DNA from: CAVWSM01 sp963757805
GTDB lineage: Bacteria > Actinomycetota > Actinomycetes > Jiangellales > Jiangellaceae
Reading direction: 5' to 3'
Length of the DNA: 64,000 bases
Assembly: GCA_963757805.1 (NCBI GenBank)
Contig: CAVWSM010000006.1
Location: forward strand, 558,001 to 622,000
Each line of letters begins with the position of its first letter. The stretch's first letter is position 1. The translations under genes and the position numbers were made by a program. Of the stretch, positions 37,761 to 47,795 are shown piece after piece. The notes below the pieces were generated by a model, which saw only the letters and a program-made list of their open reading frames with translations, did no database searches and had not been told where the DNA came from.

Positions 37761-38042
37761 TCACCCGGCGGGTTCGAGAATCTTGGTGTGTGGCGTGCCG
37801 ATGAGGGCCGGGGCGTTCTCGCTGGAGGCCCACACCTTCGTGTGGAGGAGCTCGAGGAACGCTTCCGCGTCACCGGTGCTCTCGAAGTCGAGGTCGATGA
37901 CGACGAACCGCGGATCATCGACTGGTCGCTGGATGCGGTGCTGGAGCACCCCCGCTTGCTGACGGACACCGGCGAAGCGTTCAAACGCCGCCTTCCAAAC
38001 CTCGAAGTCCGTGACGGCGTGCTCAATGTGAAGTGTTGGCAT
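37761..38042 (-). CDS. Small dimeric alpha/beta-barrel-like hypothetical protein
   Basis: 93 residues from ATG 38042: MPTLHIEHAVTDFEVWKAAF, then FVVIDLDFESTGDAEAFLEL and KILEPAG. Size and pattern fit the antibiotic-biosynthesis monooxygenase-like fold (beta-alpha-beta). I recall close relatives only as hypothetical proteins. Divergent from the LuxR-type gene. Confidence 0.65.
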   Translation of the reverse strand: MPTLHIEHAVTDFEVWKAAFERFAGVRQQAGVLQHRIQRPVDDPRFVVIDLDFESTGDAEAFLELLHTKVWASSENAPALIGTPHTKILEPAG

Positions 38043-38144
38043 GGTGGGAACTCCGTTCTTGGACTCTGCTGACCTAATTGACGCTAGGTAGCAGAGCGTC
38101 GAACGCCCATCCCAGATCTTTGGGGTCTTCCAGCGTGCCCGTTC

Positions 38145-39260
38145 ATGAAAGGCGGGCGGTTGGAGGCTGCGTACGCTTCAAAGGTGGCAAGCCCCACGGC
38201 GTACGCGCGATCGCGAGAGCGCGTCGTGCGGATCTGCGAGTCAGGCGCAGATGCTTTGACGCTGCGGCTGCGGCTTGTCAACGAGATCGGTCGTGCCGTT
38301 GGCTTCGACGCCTATGCCTGGCTGTTGACCGATCCCGAGACGTCAGTAGGCTCCGCGCCTTTGGCCGACGTTCCAGTCCTGCCGGAGCTGCCTCGGCAGC
38401 TTCCTCGACTCATCCGTCTCAAGTACCTGACCACCGTCAATCGGTGGACGACGTTGGACGGCACGCACGTCGCGCTCCTGCAGGACGTGACTCGAGGCGA
38501 CCTGTCGCGGAGTCGACTGTGGCGCGAGCTGCTCGGCGAGCTCGGCGTCATCGACGTGGCGTCGTTGGTGTTCAAGGATCGATTCGGGTGTTGGGGGTTT
38601 CTCGACCTGTGGCGGTCGAGCGACTCCGCTCCGTTCAGCAGAACGGACGCTGGGTTCCTGGTTGGGATTGTCGACCCCATTACCAGGTCGCTGCGCAAAT
38701 CACAGGCCAACACGTTCGTGACCCATCGGGCACGCGATGCCGGTCGGCTCGGGCCCCTGGTGCTGGTGGTGTCACCCGATCTCGATGTGCTCGAGCAGAC
38801 TTCCGAAACTCAGGCGTACCTCCAACTGCTCGTCCCGCCGGAGGAAGGCAAGCCGCCGATCCCAGCGAGTGCCTACAACGTCGCGGCGCAGCTGTTAGCA
38901 GTCGAAGCCGACATCGACAAGAACCCGCCGCTGGCCAGAGTGCATCTTTCTGATGGCCTCTGGGTCACCTTGCGTGCTGCCAGGATTGGGAAAGTTGACT
39001 CGTCGGGTGAGCCGAACATCGCTGTCAGCATCGAGGAGACCGCACCCGCCGAGCGTGTAGGGGTGTTCTCGCGCGCATTTGGGTTTAGCGTCCGTGAGGG
39101 CGAACTTCTCGGCCACCTGGCGACCGGCGTTGACACTCGAGAAATTGCCCGCCGAATGTTCCTGTCGGAACACACCGTGCAGGACCACCTCAAGTCGATC
39201 TTCGCCAAGGCCGGCGTGCGCAATCGCCCGACGCTGCTGTCGCGAGCTCTCGGCACCTAG
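38145..39260 (+). CDS. LuxR-family transcriptional regulator
   Basis: 371 residues from ATG 38145; GTG 38184 is an alternative. The C-terminal helix-turn-helix reads LLGHLATGVDTREIARRMFL then SEHTVQDHLKSIFAKAGVRN. The N-terminal 300 residues include a GAF-like region (LRLRLVNEIGRAVGFDAYAW) that probably senses a small ligand. No receiver domain. Target unknown; it reads toward the M1 peptidase gene, which is convergent. Confidence 0.82.
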   Translation: MKGGRLEAAYASKVASPTAYARSRERVVRICESGADALTLRLRLVNEIGRAVGFDAYAWLLTDPETSVGSAPLADVPVLPELPRQLPRLIRLKYLTTVNRWTTLDGTHVALLQDVTRGDLSRSRLWRELLGELGVIDVASLVFKDRFGCWGFLDLWRSSDSAPFSRTDAGFLVGIVDPITRSLRKSQANTFVTHRARDAGRLGPLVLVVSPDLDVLEQTSETQAYLQLLVPPEEGKPPIPASAYNVAAQLLAVEADIDKNPPLARVHLSDGLWVTLRAARIGKVDSSGEPNIAVSIEETAPAERVGVFSRAFGFSVREGELLGHLATGVDTREIARRMFLSEHTVQDHLKSIFAKAGVRNRPTLLSRALGT

Positions 39261-39274
39261 CCTCAGCGCTTCTG

Positions 39275-40735
39275 TCACCAGGTCGTCGGCTTGCTCGGCG
39301 TCCGCAGCCACACGTCGAAGAACGCGTCGAGGTCCTGGCCGGAGACCTCCTCGTAGACCGCCTGGAAGTCCTCGGTCGTCCCGGTGGAGTCGTTGTAGCG
39401 CTGCAGCCATGCTGCGTGGCCGCGAAGAACGCCTCGTCGCCGATCTTGACTCGCAGCGCGTGCAGGGTCGCCGCGCCACGGTCATAGATCGCGTCGTGAA
39501 AGAGGCCCAGCGGTCCGGGATCCGCGATGACGTGGTTCCAGAACGGGTCGTCGGCGGGGATCGCCATGACTGCATCGAAGCTTGCCTGGGCTGAGTCGCC
39601 ACCGGAGTGCTCGGCCCACAGCCATTCGGCGTACGTGGCCCAGCCCTCGTTGAGCCAGATGTCCTGCCAACGGCCCGGGCTGACCGCGTTGCCGAACCAC
39701 TGGTGCGAAAGCTCGTGGAGCACGGTGGACTCGCGCGCGACCCGCGAGTAGACGGGCCGAGTCTGCGTCTCGAGCGCGTAACCCACGGTGTCGTCGTCCA
39801 CGATCGCGCCGTACGAGTTGAACGGGTACGGCACGAAGGTGTTCTCGAGGAAGGCGATCATCTCGTCCTGCAGGGCAAGGCTTGCTTCGGTCGCGGCGGC
39901 GTTGGCCGGAGTCAGGCTGTCGTCGACCGCGTCGATGATCGGCAGCCCGCTGTCCGTCTCGGAGAAGCGCAGGTCGTAGTCGCCGACTGACGCGGTTGTC
40001 AGATAGCTGGCTTGCTCGTCCGGGGCATCCCAGAACCATGTAGTCCAGCCGTTGGCCGTGACCGGGTCCCGCGCGGGGAGCCCGTTGGCCACCGCGGTCT
40101 TTCCCTCCGGCACGGTGAGCTCAAAGCTGTAGCTGGCTTTGTCCGTCTGGTGGTCGCTGACCGGATACCAGGTCATCGACCCTTCCGGCTCGCCGACCAC
40201 CATGGCGCCGTCGCGCATGGTCACCCAGCCGTAGAGGGCACCCTCGATGTCCTCGGGTCGGGTGGTCTCGCCGCCGTACGTGACGACGACCCGCGCGGAG
40301 TCGCCCTTCTTGATCTTGGGCCGCGGCTGGATAGTGAGCTCCCACACGCGGGCCGCGTCGTCCTGGACCTGCCAGAACTCCGGCACGCTTGCCGTTGACG
40401 GTGATTGCCTGCACCTGCATGCCGCGCAGGTCGAGGTTGAACCGGTCAAGGTCCTGCGTGGCCACCAGGTCGATGGTCGCGACACCCTGCAGCTGGCCGA
40501 CAATCGGCGCTGGCGCAGGTGCCGGCGGCGTGTACGTGATGTCCAGGTCGTAGTGCCCGACGTCGTAGCCGCCATTGCCGGCGTACGGGAAATAGGCGTC
40601 CCCGGCGCCGGCGGCACCGGCGGTGAACCTCGGCCCACCAGGGTTGCCCGGCGCGGCGGTCGCACTGCCCGCGAGTCCCGCCATCCCCACCAGGCCCGCC
40701 AGGAGTCCGCTGACAACTTGCACCCGAGCACTCAC
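39275..40735 (-). CDS. Secreted M1-family metallopeptidase (two frameshifts)
   Basis: Starts GTG 40735 behind GGAGGT, with signal peptide VVSGLLAGLVGMAGLAGSAT. It reads the M1 N-terminal beta domain (YDVGHYDLDITYTPP), then the zinc site STVLHELSHQWFGNAVSPGR and LNEGWATYAEWLWAEH, with HELSH plus a downstream glutamate. Frames change near 40390 (extra base) and near 39420 (missing base), so the net length is 3n; the true C-terminus is DLDAFFDVWLRTPSKPTTW, about 486 residues. It would cut N-terminal residues from peptides outside the cell. Confidence 0.85.
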
Positions 40736-40846
40736 AAGGACCTCCCGCGACGCGCTGCTCTCGCGCTCAATCCCAGCACGGTGGAGGCGGCCGGGCCAGG
40801 TGGGAAGTAGTCTGGTTGCGTCACGGGAGTGGCGCGGAGCTGGCGG

Positions 40847-42130
40847 TCAGCTTCGCAGGAAGGCGGCGAGCGCTGAGGCAAGCAGGTGCGGGTCGTCTGC
40901 TCCGGCCAGTTCGCGCACAGAGTGCAGAGACAGCATGGCCACGCCGACGTCGACCGTCTTGATGCCGAGCCGGGCGGCCGTGATCGGCCCGATCGTGCTG
41001 CCGCATGGCATGGCGTTGTTGGACACGAAGGGCTGCCACGGCACTCCAGCGATCTCGCAGGCCTCGGCGAAGATGGCGCGGCCGGCACCGTCGGTCGAGT
41101 AGCGCTGGTTGACGTTGACCTTGAGAATCGGGCCACCGTTGGGCAGCGGCTGGTGGCCGGGGTCGTGCCGGTCGCTGTAGTTGGGGTGGACGGCATGCCC
41201 GACGTCCGAGGAGAGACAGTAGGTGGCAGCCAGCGCGCGTGCCAGCTCATCCTCGGCCCCACCGAGCGCCCGCCCGACCCGCCCCAGCACCGTGCCGAGC
41301 AGGGGACCCTGTGCGCCGGTGTCGGACTCGCTGCCGGTCTCCTCGTGGTCGAATGCCGCGAGCACCGGGATGTGGTTGGCGCCGTCTTCGGCAGCGGCGA
41401 CAAGGGCGGCGACCGCTGCGTGCGTCGACAGCTGGTTGTCCAGCCGCGCGGAGGCAAACAGCTCCCTGTCGCGGCCGAGGTAGGCAGGTGGCTGGACGTC
41501 GTGGACCATCAGGTCCCAGCCCAGGACCTCGTTCGCGTCGACCTTGGCCGCCTCGGCGGCGTACTCGACCAGCGAGCCCTCCTCGACTGCCCCGAGTCCC
41601 CACACCGGCAGCAGGTGCCGCTGCTTGTCGAGGGTGAGTCCGTCGTTGACGCCGCGGTCGAGGTGGATGGCCAGCTGGGGGATCCGCAGCACTGGGTCGT
41701 CGATCACGACGAGGACCGTCTCGCCTCCCCTGAGCGCGAGTCGTCCGGACAGACCCAGGTCGCGATCGAGCCAGCTGTTGATCAACGGCCCGCCGTAGAC
41801 CTCGACGCCGACCTGACGCCAGCCCAGCGATCCGGTGTCTGGCCGGGGCTTGACGCGGAAGTTCGGCGAGTCGGTGTGGGTGCCGACGATGCGGAACGGG
41901 GTGTGGGCGTCGGCCCCTTCCGGCACGTACCAGGCGATGATCGCGCCGCCGCGTACGACATAACGACCACCGGCCACCCCGTCGGTCCAGGCGTCCGTCT
42001 CCGAAAGCTCGGTGAACCCCGCAGCTCTCAGCCTGGCCGTCGCCTCAGCGACGACGTGGTAAGGCGTCGGTGCAGCGTGGACAAAGGCGGCGAGGTCATC
42101 GGTGTGGGTGCGGTCGAACGTGGCGGTCAT
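40847..42130 (-). CDS. M18-family aminopeptidase
   Basis: 427 residues from ATG 42130, complete. Metal-binding motifs: IVGTHTDSPNFRVKP, LAAFDHEETGSESD, LSSDVGHAVHPNY and a late histidine in VAMLSLHSVREL. Family enzymes act as large tetrahedral dodecamers in the cytoplasm on acidic N-terminal residues (aspartyl aminopeptidase). No signal peptide. Confidence 0.92.
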   Translation of the reverse strand: MTATFDRTHTDDLAAFVHAAPTPYHVVAEATARLRAAGFTELSETDAWTDGVAGGRYVVRGGAIIAWYVPEGADAHTPFRIVGTHTDSPNFRVKPRPDTGSLGWRQVGVEVYGGPLINSWLDRDLGLSGRLALRGGETVLVVIDDPVLRIPQLAIHLDRGVNDGLTLDKQRHLLPVWGLGAVEEGSLVEYAAEAAKVDANEVLGWDLMVHDVQPPAYLGRDRELFASARLDNQLSTHAAVAALVAAAEDGANHIPVLAAFDHEETGSESDTGAQGPLLGTVLGRVGRALGGAEDELARALAATYCLSSDVGHAVHPNYSDRHDPGHQPLPNGGPILKVNVNQRYSTDGAGRAIFAEACEIAGVPWQPFVSNNAMPCGSTIGPITAARLGIKTVDVGVAMLSLHSVRELAGADDPHLLASALAAFLRS

Positions 42131-42137
42131 GGTTTGG

Positions 42138-42143
42138 ACCCTA
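42138..42143 (-). promoter_or_regulatory. -10 box of leaderless M18 gene
   Basis: TAGGGT, 7 nt before ATG 42130. Confidence 0.55.
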
Positions 42144-42203
42144 ACGCGGGAGTCGGATCCACCTCCGTCGGTTCGGCGGCGCGGCCTAGACCCCTAACGG
42201 CGA

Positions 42204-42233
42204 GGCCCCGAAACCTAATGAGGGTTCGGGGCC
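42204..42233. terminator. 9-bp hairpin at the left edge of the island
   Basis: GGCCCCGAA (42204-42212) pairs with TTCGGGGCC (42225-42233), followed by ATTTCG. It separates the M18 promoter from the first island remnant. Confidence 0.55.
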
Positions 42234-42289
42234 ATTTCGATCTCTTGAGCGAGCCCTAGGACTGGGCGGCTGCCGTCGCGGATTCTGAT

Positions 42290-42770
42290 GCTGCACCGAC
42301 GAGCTCCCCCGGTTCATCGACACCTCCGGCGCGCTGGCATCGCGGTTCATCGTGCTGGTCACCGAACGCGACTTCTATGGCCGGGAGAACCCGGCGCTGA
42401 CCGAAGAGCTGCTCACCGAGGCCGCCGACATCTTCAGGTGGTCGCTAGAAGGACTCGACCGTCTGTATGCCCGCGGCCACTTCACGCAGGCCGCCAGCGG
42501 AGCCGAGGCTCTTCAGGCGCTGGAGGACCTGGCCTCGCCAGTCGCTACCTTCGCCAGGAACGATGCGTCGTCGGCCCCGCCCGCCACGTCTCTGCCGATG
42601 CGCTGTTCGCGGCCTGGTCGACATGGTGCGATAACGAGGGCATGAAGGATCCGGGCACCAAGGAGGCACTCGGCCGGGACCTGCGCGCTGCGGTTCCGGG
42701 GGCTGCGCAAGCGCCGTCCCGAGCCGACGATCGAGTCGCAACCTACGACGGGATCGGGCTCCAACCGTGA
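42290..42770 (+). pseudogene. P4-type phage/plasmid primase-helicase C-terminal remnant
   Basis: With two frames joined it reads LPRFIDTSGALASRFIVLVT, ERDFYGRENPALTEELLTEA, FRWSLEGLDRLYARGHF and then DALFAAWSTWCDNEGMKDPG. This matches the end of the D5/P4 helicase domain, after the ATPase motifs, and the following winged helix. The N-terminal and ATPase parts are gone and a frame change lies near 42560. It shows that a replicating or integrative element once sat here. Confidence 0.65.
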
Positions 42771-42799
42771 GCTACGCGCTCAAGCGACTCACGACAGTG

Positions 42800-42876
42800 G
42801 TCCACGGTGGACAGCCGTGGGACTGGCGCCGCCCAGGACAGCCGCTCAGCCGCGTCCACACTTGTCCACAGTGGAC
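42800..42876. repeat. Two GTCCACNGTGGAC palindromes
   Basis: The 13-bp palindrome occurs at 42800-42812 and 42864-42876, 64 bp apart, with a further GTCCACACTTGTCCACA run between. Position between the two primase remnants suggests replication or repressor sites. Confidence 0.45.
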
Positions 42877-42929
42877 CGACGTTGTTGCGTCGACGGAACA
42901 CCGAACCTGTCGTCTGGTTCCGCGCGATC

Positions 42930-43716
42930 CTCACAGCGACCGGCTCGAGCAGCTTCGATGGCAAGACATGGCAGTGCCCGGCACACCCGGACGCGAGCAC
43001 CGAGTCTGTCCGTCGGCAAGGGACGAGATGGCAGGACTCTCGTTCATGACTTTGCCGGCTGCTCGCTCAGAGACATCCTGAAGGCACTCCGAGTCCCAGC
43101 GACATTTCTGTATCACATACCGGACGTCGATCCGGCCGTGTACGTCAACCGATACCCGCCAGCAATCACCTACCCCGAGGCGGTTCGGCGTGACCGTCGC
43201 ACGGCCGACGCGGGTCATCGGCTCGAAGCGATCCACCCCTACGGGGACCAGTACCGTTTGTTGCGCTTGCGACATGCGTGTCACTCACGTCAAGCAAGCT
43301 GCTGTGGGAGCGGAAGCACCCGAGTGGCTGCTGGATCCCCGGACTTGGCGGGCACCCGCACATCCGACCTTCCGCTGTACCGGGAGCCCGAGATCCGCAT
43401 GGCAGTCGCCGCCGGCGAGCGCGTTGTTCTCGTCGAGTCCGAGTCCAGCGCCGACGCGCTGTGCCGCGCCGGCGTCTACAGCACAACTGGGCCGGCGGGG
43501 CAGAAACGCCGCCGCTCCCAGAGGATCGCCGCCGTGCTCGGCCAGGCGGATGTGCTGATCGTCGCCGATCACGACGAGTCCCGCTTGCGCTGCCTGCGAA
43601 GACTCCGTTCGGCTCTGCCGACAGCGGACACGCTACTTCCCGCGCCCGGCCTCGACGCACGCGATCACCTGGCCATCCATCGGGCCATCTGCGTTCATTC
43701 GCAGAATGACCGGTGA
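42930..43716 (+). pseudogene. CHC2/TOPRIM primase remnant
   Basis: Reading across frames gives a CHC2-like zinc part (DGKTWQCPAHPDAS, VGKGRDGRTLVHDFAGCSLR) and then a TOPRIM part (GERVVLVESESSADALCRAG, QADVLIVADHDES, DARDHLAIHR). The TOPRIM glutamate and the D-x-D are kept. Frames change near 43000, 43270 and 43490. It is the usual partner of the P4-type helicase just upstream in integrative elements. Confidence 0.6.
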
Positions 43717-43882
43717 CGCGTAACGGGCCGCGGGCGCTCGTGCGCTGTACAGCTCGCGGCGTAGTCGACATATGTCTGCCTTTGGCGCTGGAAGTGTGAG
43801 TGGCGCACCCCCGCAACGAGAAATGGGCCCCGCTGCCGCGGCTGCGAGCGGCAACGAGGCCCAGGGTGACCCAGTGGGCCGC

Positions 43883-44317
43883 CTACTTCTTTCTCGCTTC
43901 GCGATCTTGAGCAGCGCCTCGACGGCGTCGTCGCTGACTAGGTGGACATGCGCGTAGCGAGAGTCCGCGCCGAAGTGCTTGATGGCCCCGAGCTCGGCGA
44001 GAAGGTCGCCGCGCACGACATAGAACTTCTCGCTGTTGATGTTGCCGAAGTTGACGCCCGTCGCCGGGTCGATGAACGAGATGTAGCTCGGCAGCGGGTC
44101 CTTCTTTGACTTCGGCAGCGTCGGCAGATAGCCGAGCTTCACGAGCCCGTCGAATACCTTGCGGACTCGCGGCGCGAAGACCGGGTTGTAGTCGAGTCAA
44201 CCAGCCGAGCTGCTTGTCGATGCAGAGGGACGGCGTGGAGGCCACTGTTGGCGCCGATAACCCCGACAGCCCGTTCATCACCGCCTGGCGAGTATTCGAT
44301 GGCTTGGTGCGCATCAT
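43883..44317 (-). pseudogene. Hypothetical island protein, frameshifted
   Basis: Joined frames give about 145 residues: SLCIDKQLGWL, YNPVFAPRVRKVFDGLVKLG, YISFIDPATGVNFGNINSEK, then VHLVSDDAVEALLKIAKR. Frame changes lie near 44195 and 43895. No family recognised; the coherent sequence across frames shows that it was a gene. Confidence 0.45.
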
Positions 44318-45042
44318 GTTCGAGACTGGTCGATGCTTGGCTATGTTGCAAACGTTCTACCTTCGCGTAGAAAGATTATGAACATCTCTCACACTCCTGT
44401 GACACCGAGTCGTGATTCGGCGTCATGCGTTTCTTCACCGTACACGCCATAGACGAACTACGTCTTGAACTTCGCGGAGAAACGCGCAAGATCGCTTGAA
44501 ACGACCAGGATGTCGCGGGACTAACGACTGCCAGCAGCTCACGACAGGGTAGATCGAGTGAGCACCTCGCATGCTTCATCGTGCCGGTCGTCGTGTAAGT
44601 GTTTTTGAAGGCCTTTCCCGATTAGATGACTATTTCAGCACGAGCCTTCTCCGGCGGTAAGCTTTGGCGCTTCAAGTCGTCCGACAGCCTCCGCTGAGGC
44701 ATATGAGTTTACCTAGCAGCGTCCACTCCAGAGCCTCCCCCGCGAGTCGAGTCGTCCCAAGGTGCTGGCCGAGCGAGAGCCCCACCCAAAGCAGTACACG
44801 CGCGAAGGCGCTGGGGGCGACGCGGCGGGACCAGGGCATGGGTGCGGATCGTCGGCGATCGCGACCCAGTACCTGAAGCCGGCCACCCATTTGGTCGCGG
44901 CGTGATGGCCGTTCGGGTGGTTCGTGCTTGCAGACGTTCGGCCAATCGTTCTTGAAACCGGGAAGCACCGTTTCCTACTCTCGCTGTGCCGCCCTCGGTG
45001 AGTGTCCGAGCGCGCTCGAACACGACCAGGGGATCACCACCT
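44318..45042. other. Low-GC stretch without a gene
   Basis: About 725 bp; from 44320 to about 44660 the base composition is visibly less GC-rich than the rest of the window, with runs such as GTGTTTTTGAAGG. No reading frame with recognisable protein character. Probably imported DNA inside the island. Confidence 0.45.
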
Positions 45043-46077
45043 TGAACGACCCGCAGCCCACCACCGGCATGCCGACTCGCGCTGAAGATCGCCTACGCGG
45101 CCTCCGCGCTTGTGGATCCTGCTCGGCAGCATCAAGGGCCTCGCCGGCGTCGTCATAGCCGCCGCGCTGCTCGCGTTGGGTGTCGGCATCGCGCGCGCTT
45201 GATCGTGGGCCGTGCCCGCTGGGCGTTCATCGCCAACCGCAAGGTCGGCGGCGTGGTGGTCGGCGGCGCGCTGGTCGCCGCGATGATCGGCGGTGCCGCG
45301 AGCGCGAGCCTGGCAGACGAGGACGACAGCTCGCAGCCAGCCGAGTCCGCGAGCCCGTCGGATGAGCGCGTCGCCGGAGCCGACCGTCGCCGAGACACCG
45401 ACGGCGACCGCGTCCGAGACGCCAACTGTGAGCCCGTCGCCGACAGCGCACCGCGACCGCCGAGCCCGCACCGGCTGACCCGCGGTGGTAGCGGCGACGG
45501 TGACGGTGACCGACGTGGTTGACGGTGACACGGTCGACGTGAGCACGGGCGAGACGATCCGCGTCATCGGCATCGACACACCGGAGCGCGGCGTCTGCGG
45601 CTACTCCGAGGCGACCGCCAACATGGAGGCCCTGGTGCTGGGCAAGTCGGTCACGCTGACCGCGGCGCCGGCGAAGGACGACGTGGATAGGTACGGGCGG
45701 CTGCTGCGCTACGTCGACGTGGCCGGTGTGGACGCCGGCCTGGACCAGATCAACAAGGGCTTCGCGATCGCCCGCTACGACTCGCGCGACGGCTACGGGG
45801 CGCACCCGCGCGAGCAGCAGTACATCGCCGCGGACCAGGCGGCCGCGGACTTCACGTGCCAGGCCGCGCAGCCAGCGCCCACACAGGCACCGCCGCCGCC
45901 GCCCCCGGCCCCGGCTCCGTAGCGCCGGCGGGTTGCCACCCGAACTACGCGGGCGCGTGCCTGCCGATCGTCGCCGACCTGGACTGCGCCGAGGTGCCGA
46001 ACCCGGTGACCGTCGTCGGTGCCGACCCCTACCGGCTCGACCGGGACAACGACGGGATCGGCTGCGAGGCGGCTTGA
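45043..46077 (+). pseudogene. Membrane-anchored thermonuclease-like protein with excalibur domain, frameshifted
   Basis: Frames joined from about 45043 give two membrane segments (LWILLGSIKGLAGVVIAAAL and VGGVVVGGALVAAMIGGAA), a Pro/Thr-rich linker, a staphylococcal-nuclease-like domain (VTDVVDGDTVDVSTGETIRV, IGIDTPERGVCG, DDVDRYGRLLRYV) and an excalibur calcium-binding end (DLDCAEV then DPYRLDRDNDGIGCE). The nuclease arginines and acidic residues are kept. Frames change near 45120, 45350, 45470 and 45920. It would be an external nuclease; as written no full protein is made. Confidence 0.7.
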
Positions 46078-46541
46078 TCAAGCGGCGACGAGCACACCTG
46101 AGGTCATCGTAGATCCTCGTCGCGATTGTTGAGAACTGGAAAATGTTCGACCGTGACGGCACGAACGGCATACCATCGCCAGCGAAGAGAACCCACGGCC
46201 AATTCTTCAGCTCAGCTGATAAGCAGCGTCATGGATGTGGAAGTTGGAGCAACAGACAGCATGGTTGGCAACAGTTGGTCATGGACGGAATAAGACTCTT
46301 GAACAGGCACTATGAGGTTTGGAACAGTTGGCAAGTGTTGGACGCAGGGGCTGGGCGTTTGCGGACTGATTGGGGACTGAGCAAAAACAATGGCAGCCCC
46401 GCCGCTGCTGAAAACAGAAGACGTGCTGAGACCTTTTGCCAAGGGCCGTTCGCGGAGCCTGCTGGGAGTGCACGCGGTCCCCGACACCGCGTGAACGGTA
46501 ACCGGACAAACCTGCTGGGAGGCACGCCCAATGGAGACGTC
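46078..46541. other. Left part of block B, no intact gene
   Basis: No gene seen. It contains the TGCGGACT pair at 46360-46378 and, from about 46360, sequence matching the region upstream of the 81-residue gene in block A. Confidence 0.45.
46360..46378. repeat. TGCGGACT direct repeat pair, block B left
   Basis: TGCGGACT at 46360-46367 and TGGGGACT at 46371-46378, the same 11-bp period as at 5727 and 49840. Confidence 0.5.
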
Positions 46542-46788
46542 GTGAACACGCTGTTAGCGTTACCTGGACCGGCCTCGTGGGCGCGTCCGCATCGCCAACG
46601 AGCACGGCTGGGACGTCGACGCGTTGACGCCAGCGTTCGCCCGTGAGCTCGCAGCCGATCTGTTGCACTGCGCGCACGTCGCAGAAGGCGAAGACGCGAT
46701 GGCTGGCAGACTGCTCGCGCTGATCACCTGGGACCTTGAGCGATCGAGCGTCCAGTTCCTCGATCCCGATGCGGAGCAGAACCGCTGA
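46542..46788 (+). pseudogene. Block B copy of the 81-residue gene
   Basis: 247 bp against 246 bp in the block A copy (5310-5555). The extra base near 46555 shifts the frame after VNTLLALP. After that point the sequence still encodes ANEHGWDVDALTPAFAREL and FLDPDAEQNR, so the change is recent or a read error. Confidence 0.6.
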
Positions 46789-46829
46789 CGAATCCTCGAA
46801 CTGCCACCCCGGTTCGCACTTCCTGTTGC

Positions 46830-47148
46830 GCGTCCGGGGGTGGTTCCACGCAGGGCCCGCGTGTTCTACCCCGCGCAGGAGACACCCGGGCGGCCGGATC
46901 TGCGTTTTCCACGACCTACGGCACACCGGGGCCGTGCTCGCAGCGGCCACAGGAGCCACGCTCGCCGAGCTGATGGCCCGCCTGGGTCACTCCCGACCCC
47001 GGGTGCGGCGCTGCGCTACCAGCAGGCCGCGAAAGACCGGGACCGCGCCATTGCTGACGCCCTGTCGGACATGGCAGACGGCACCGTAACCCCGATCAAA
47101 GCCGACAAGCCGAAAACCACGAGCCGGAGGAAGGCCGCAGCGCAATAG
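46830..47148 (+). pseudogene. Tyrosine recombinase C-terminal remnant, block B
   Basis: Same remnant as at 4866-5190: FHDLRHTGAVLAAATGATL, ELMARLGHS, then GAALRYQQAAKDRDRAIADA with the tyrosine nucleophile position. The last frame is open to the stop at 47148 (ending RRKAAAQ). One frame change lies near 47000. The N-terminal two thirds are missing. Confidence 0.7.
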
Positions 47149-47163
47149 CAATCCCCAAATGGC

Positions 47164-47198
47164 GGCCCCCGCCGCTGCGCGAACAGCAGGCGGGGGCC
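47164..47198 (+). terminator. Integrase terminator hairpin, block B
   Basis: 10-bp perfect stem, arms 47164-47173 and 47189-47198, identical in arms to the block A hairpin at 4816-4850. Confidence 0.55.
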
Positions 47199-47795
47199 TG
47201 GGCAGATCGCCTTGAGAGGGGGGGACCCACCGTCGTCCGACATCATGCCACCGCACGACGAGCCCGTCACCGAAGACGTCGCCGCTGCGTTCACGCTGCC
47301 GTTCGTCGGTCCGATCGGCGAGCACGTACCGTGGTGCGGCCGGTCGGCGTACTGATGCACCGCGCAGCCGACACCGCCGCCGAACGGGAGCGGCCCACCC
47401 TTGCGACACGATCTGGCGGGGTCAGGGGTACGTGACCTGGGTGCCGGCTGATCGGGTGCGACCGCTGTCCGGCCGAGGCGCGCTTAGCGGATCCAATTCC
47501 TCGATCGTGCATTTGACTAGATCGGGAAGTCCGCTGCCGCACCTCGCCCACGACTGATGCGAGCGGCTGGCCGAGCTTGCTACTGGACGCGGCCAGCAAG
47601 CTCGACACGAATCGACCCCACACGTCCGATTACTCAGCGGCGCTTCGCGGTGACCGCCGCCAGGACCGTGAGCGCGGTCGCTGCGAGCGGCTCACCGAGC
47701 AGGAGCATCACGAGCGCCAGCCGGCCAGGGTCGGGGTGAGCACGCAGAAGGCAACGGCCACGCACAGCAAGGATGCGCCCGCGGGGCCCGAGCTG
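47199..47795. other. Degenerate region inside block B
   Basis: No intact gene. Near 47425-47460 the plus strand reads YVTWVPADRVRPLS, a tail like that of the P1/P2 family. A 10-bp hairpin (CGAGCTTGCT and its complement) lies near 47573-47605. Confidence 0.4.

Noticed and set aside
40886..42259. 457-codon plus-strand open frame
   Set aside because: It is the shadow of the complete M18 aminopeptidase on the other strand and has no recognisable domain.
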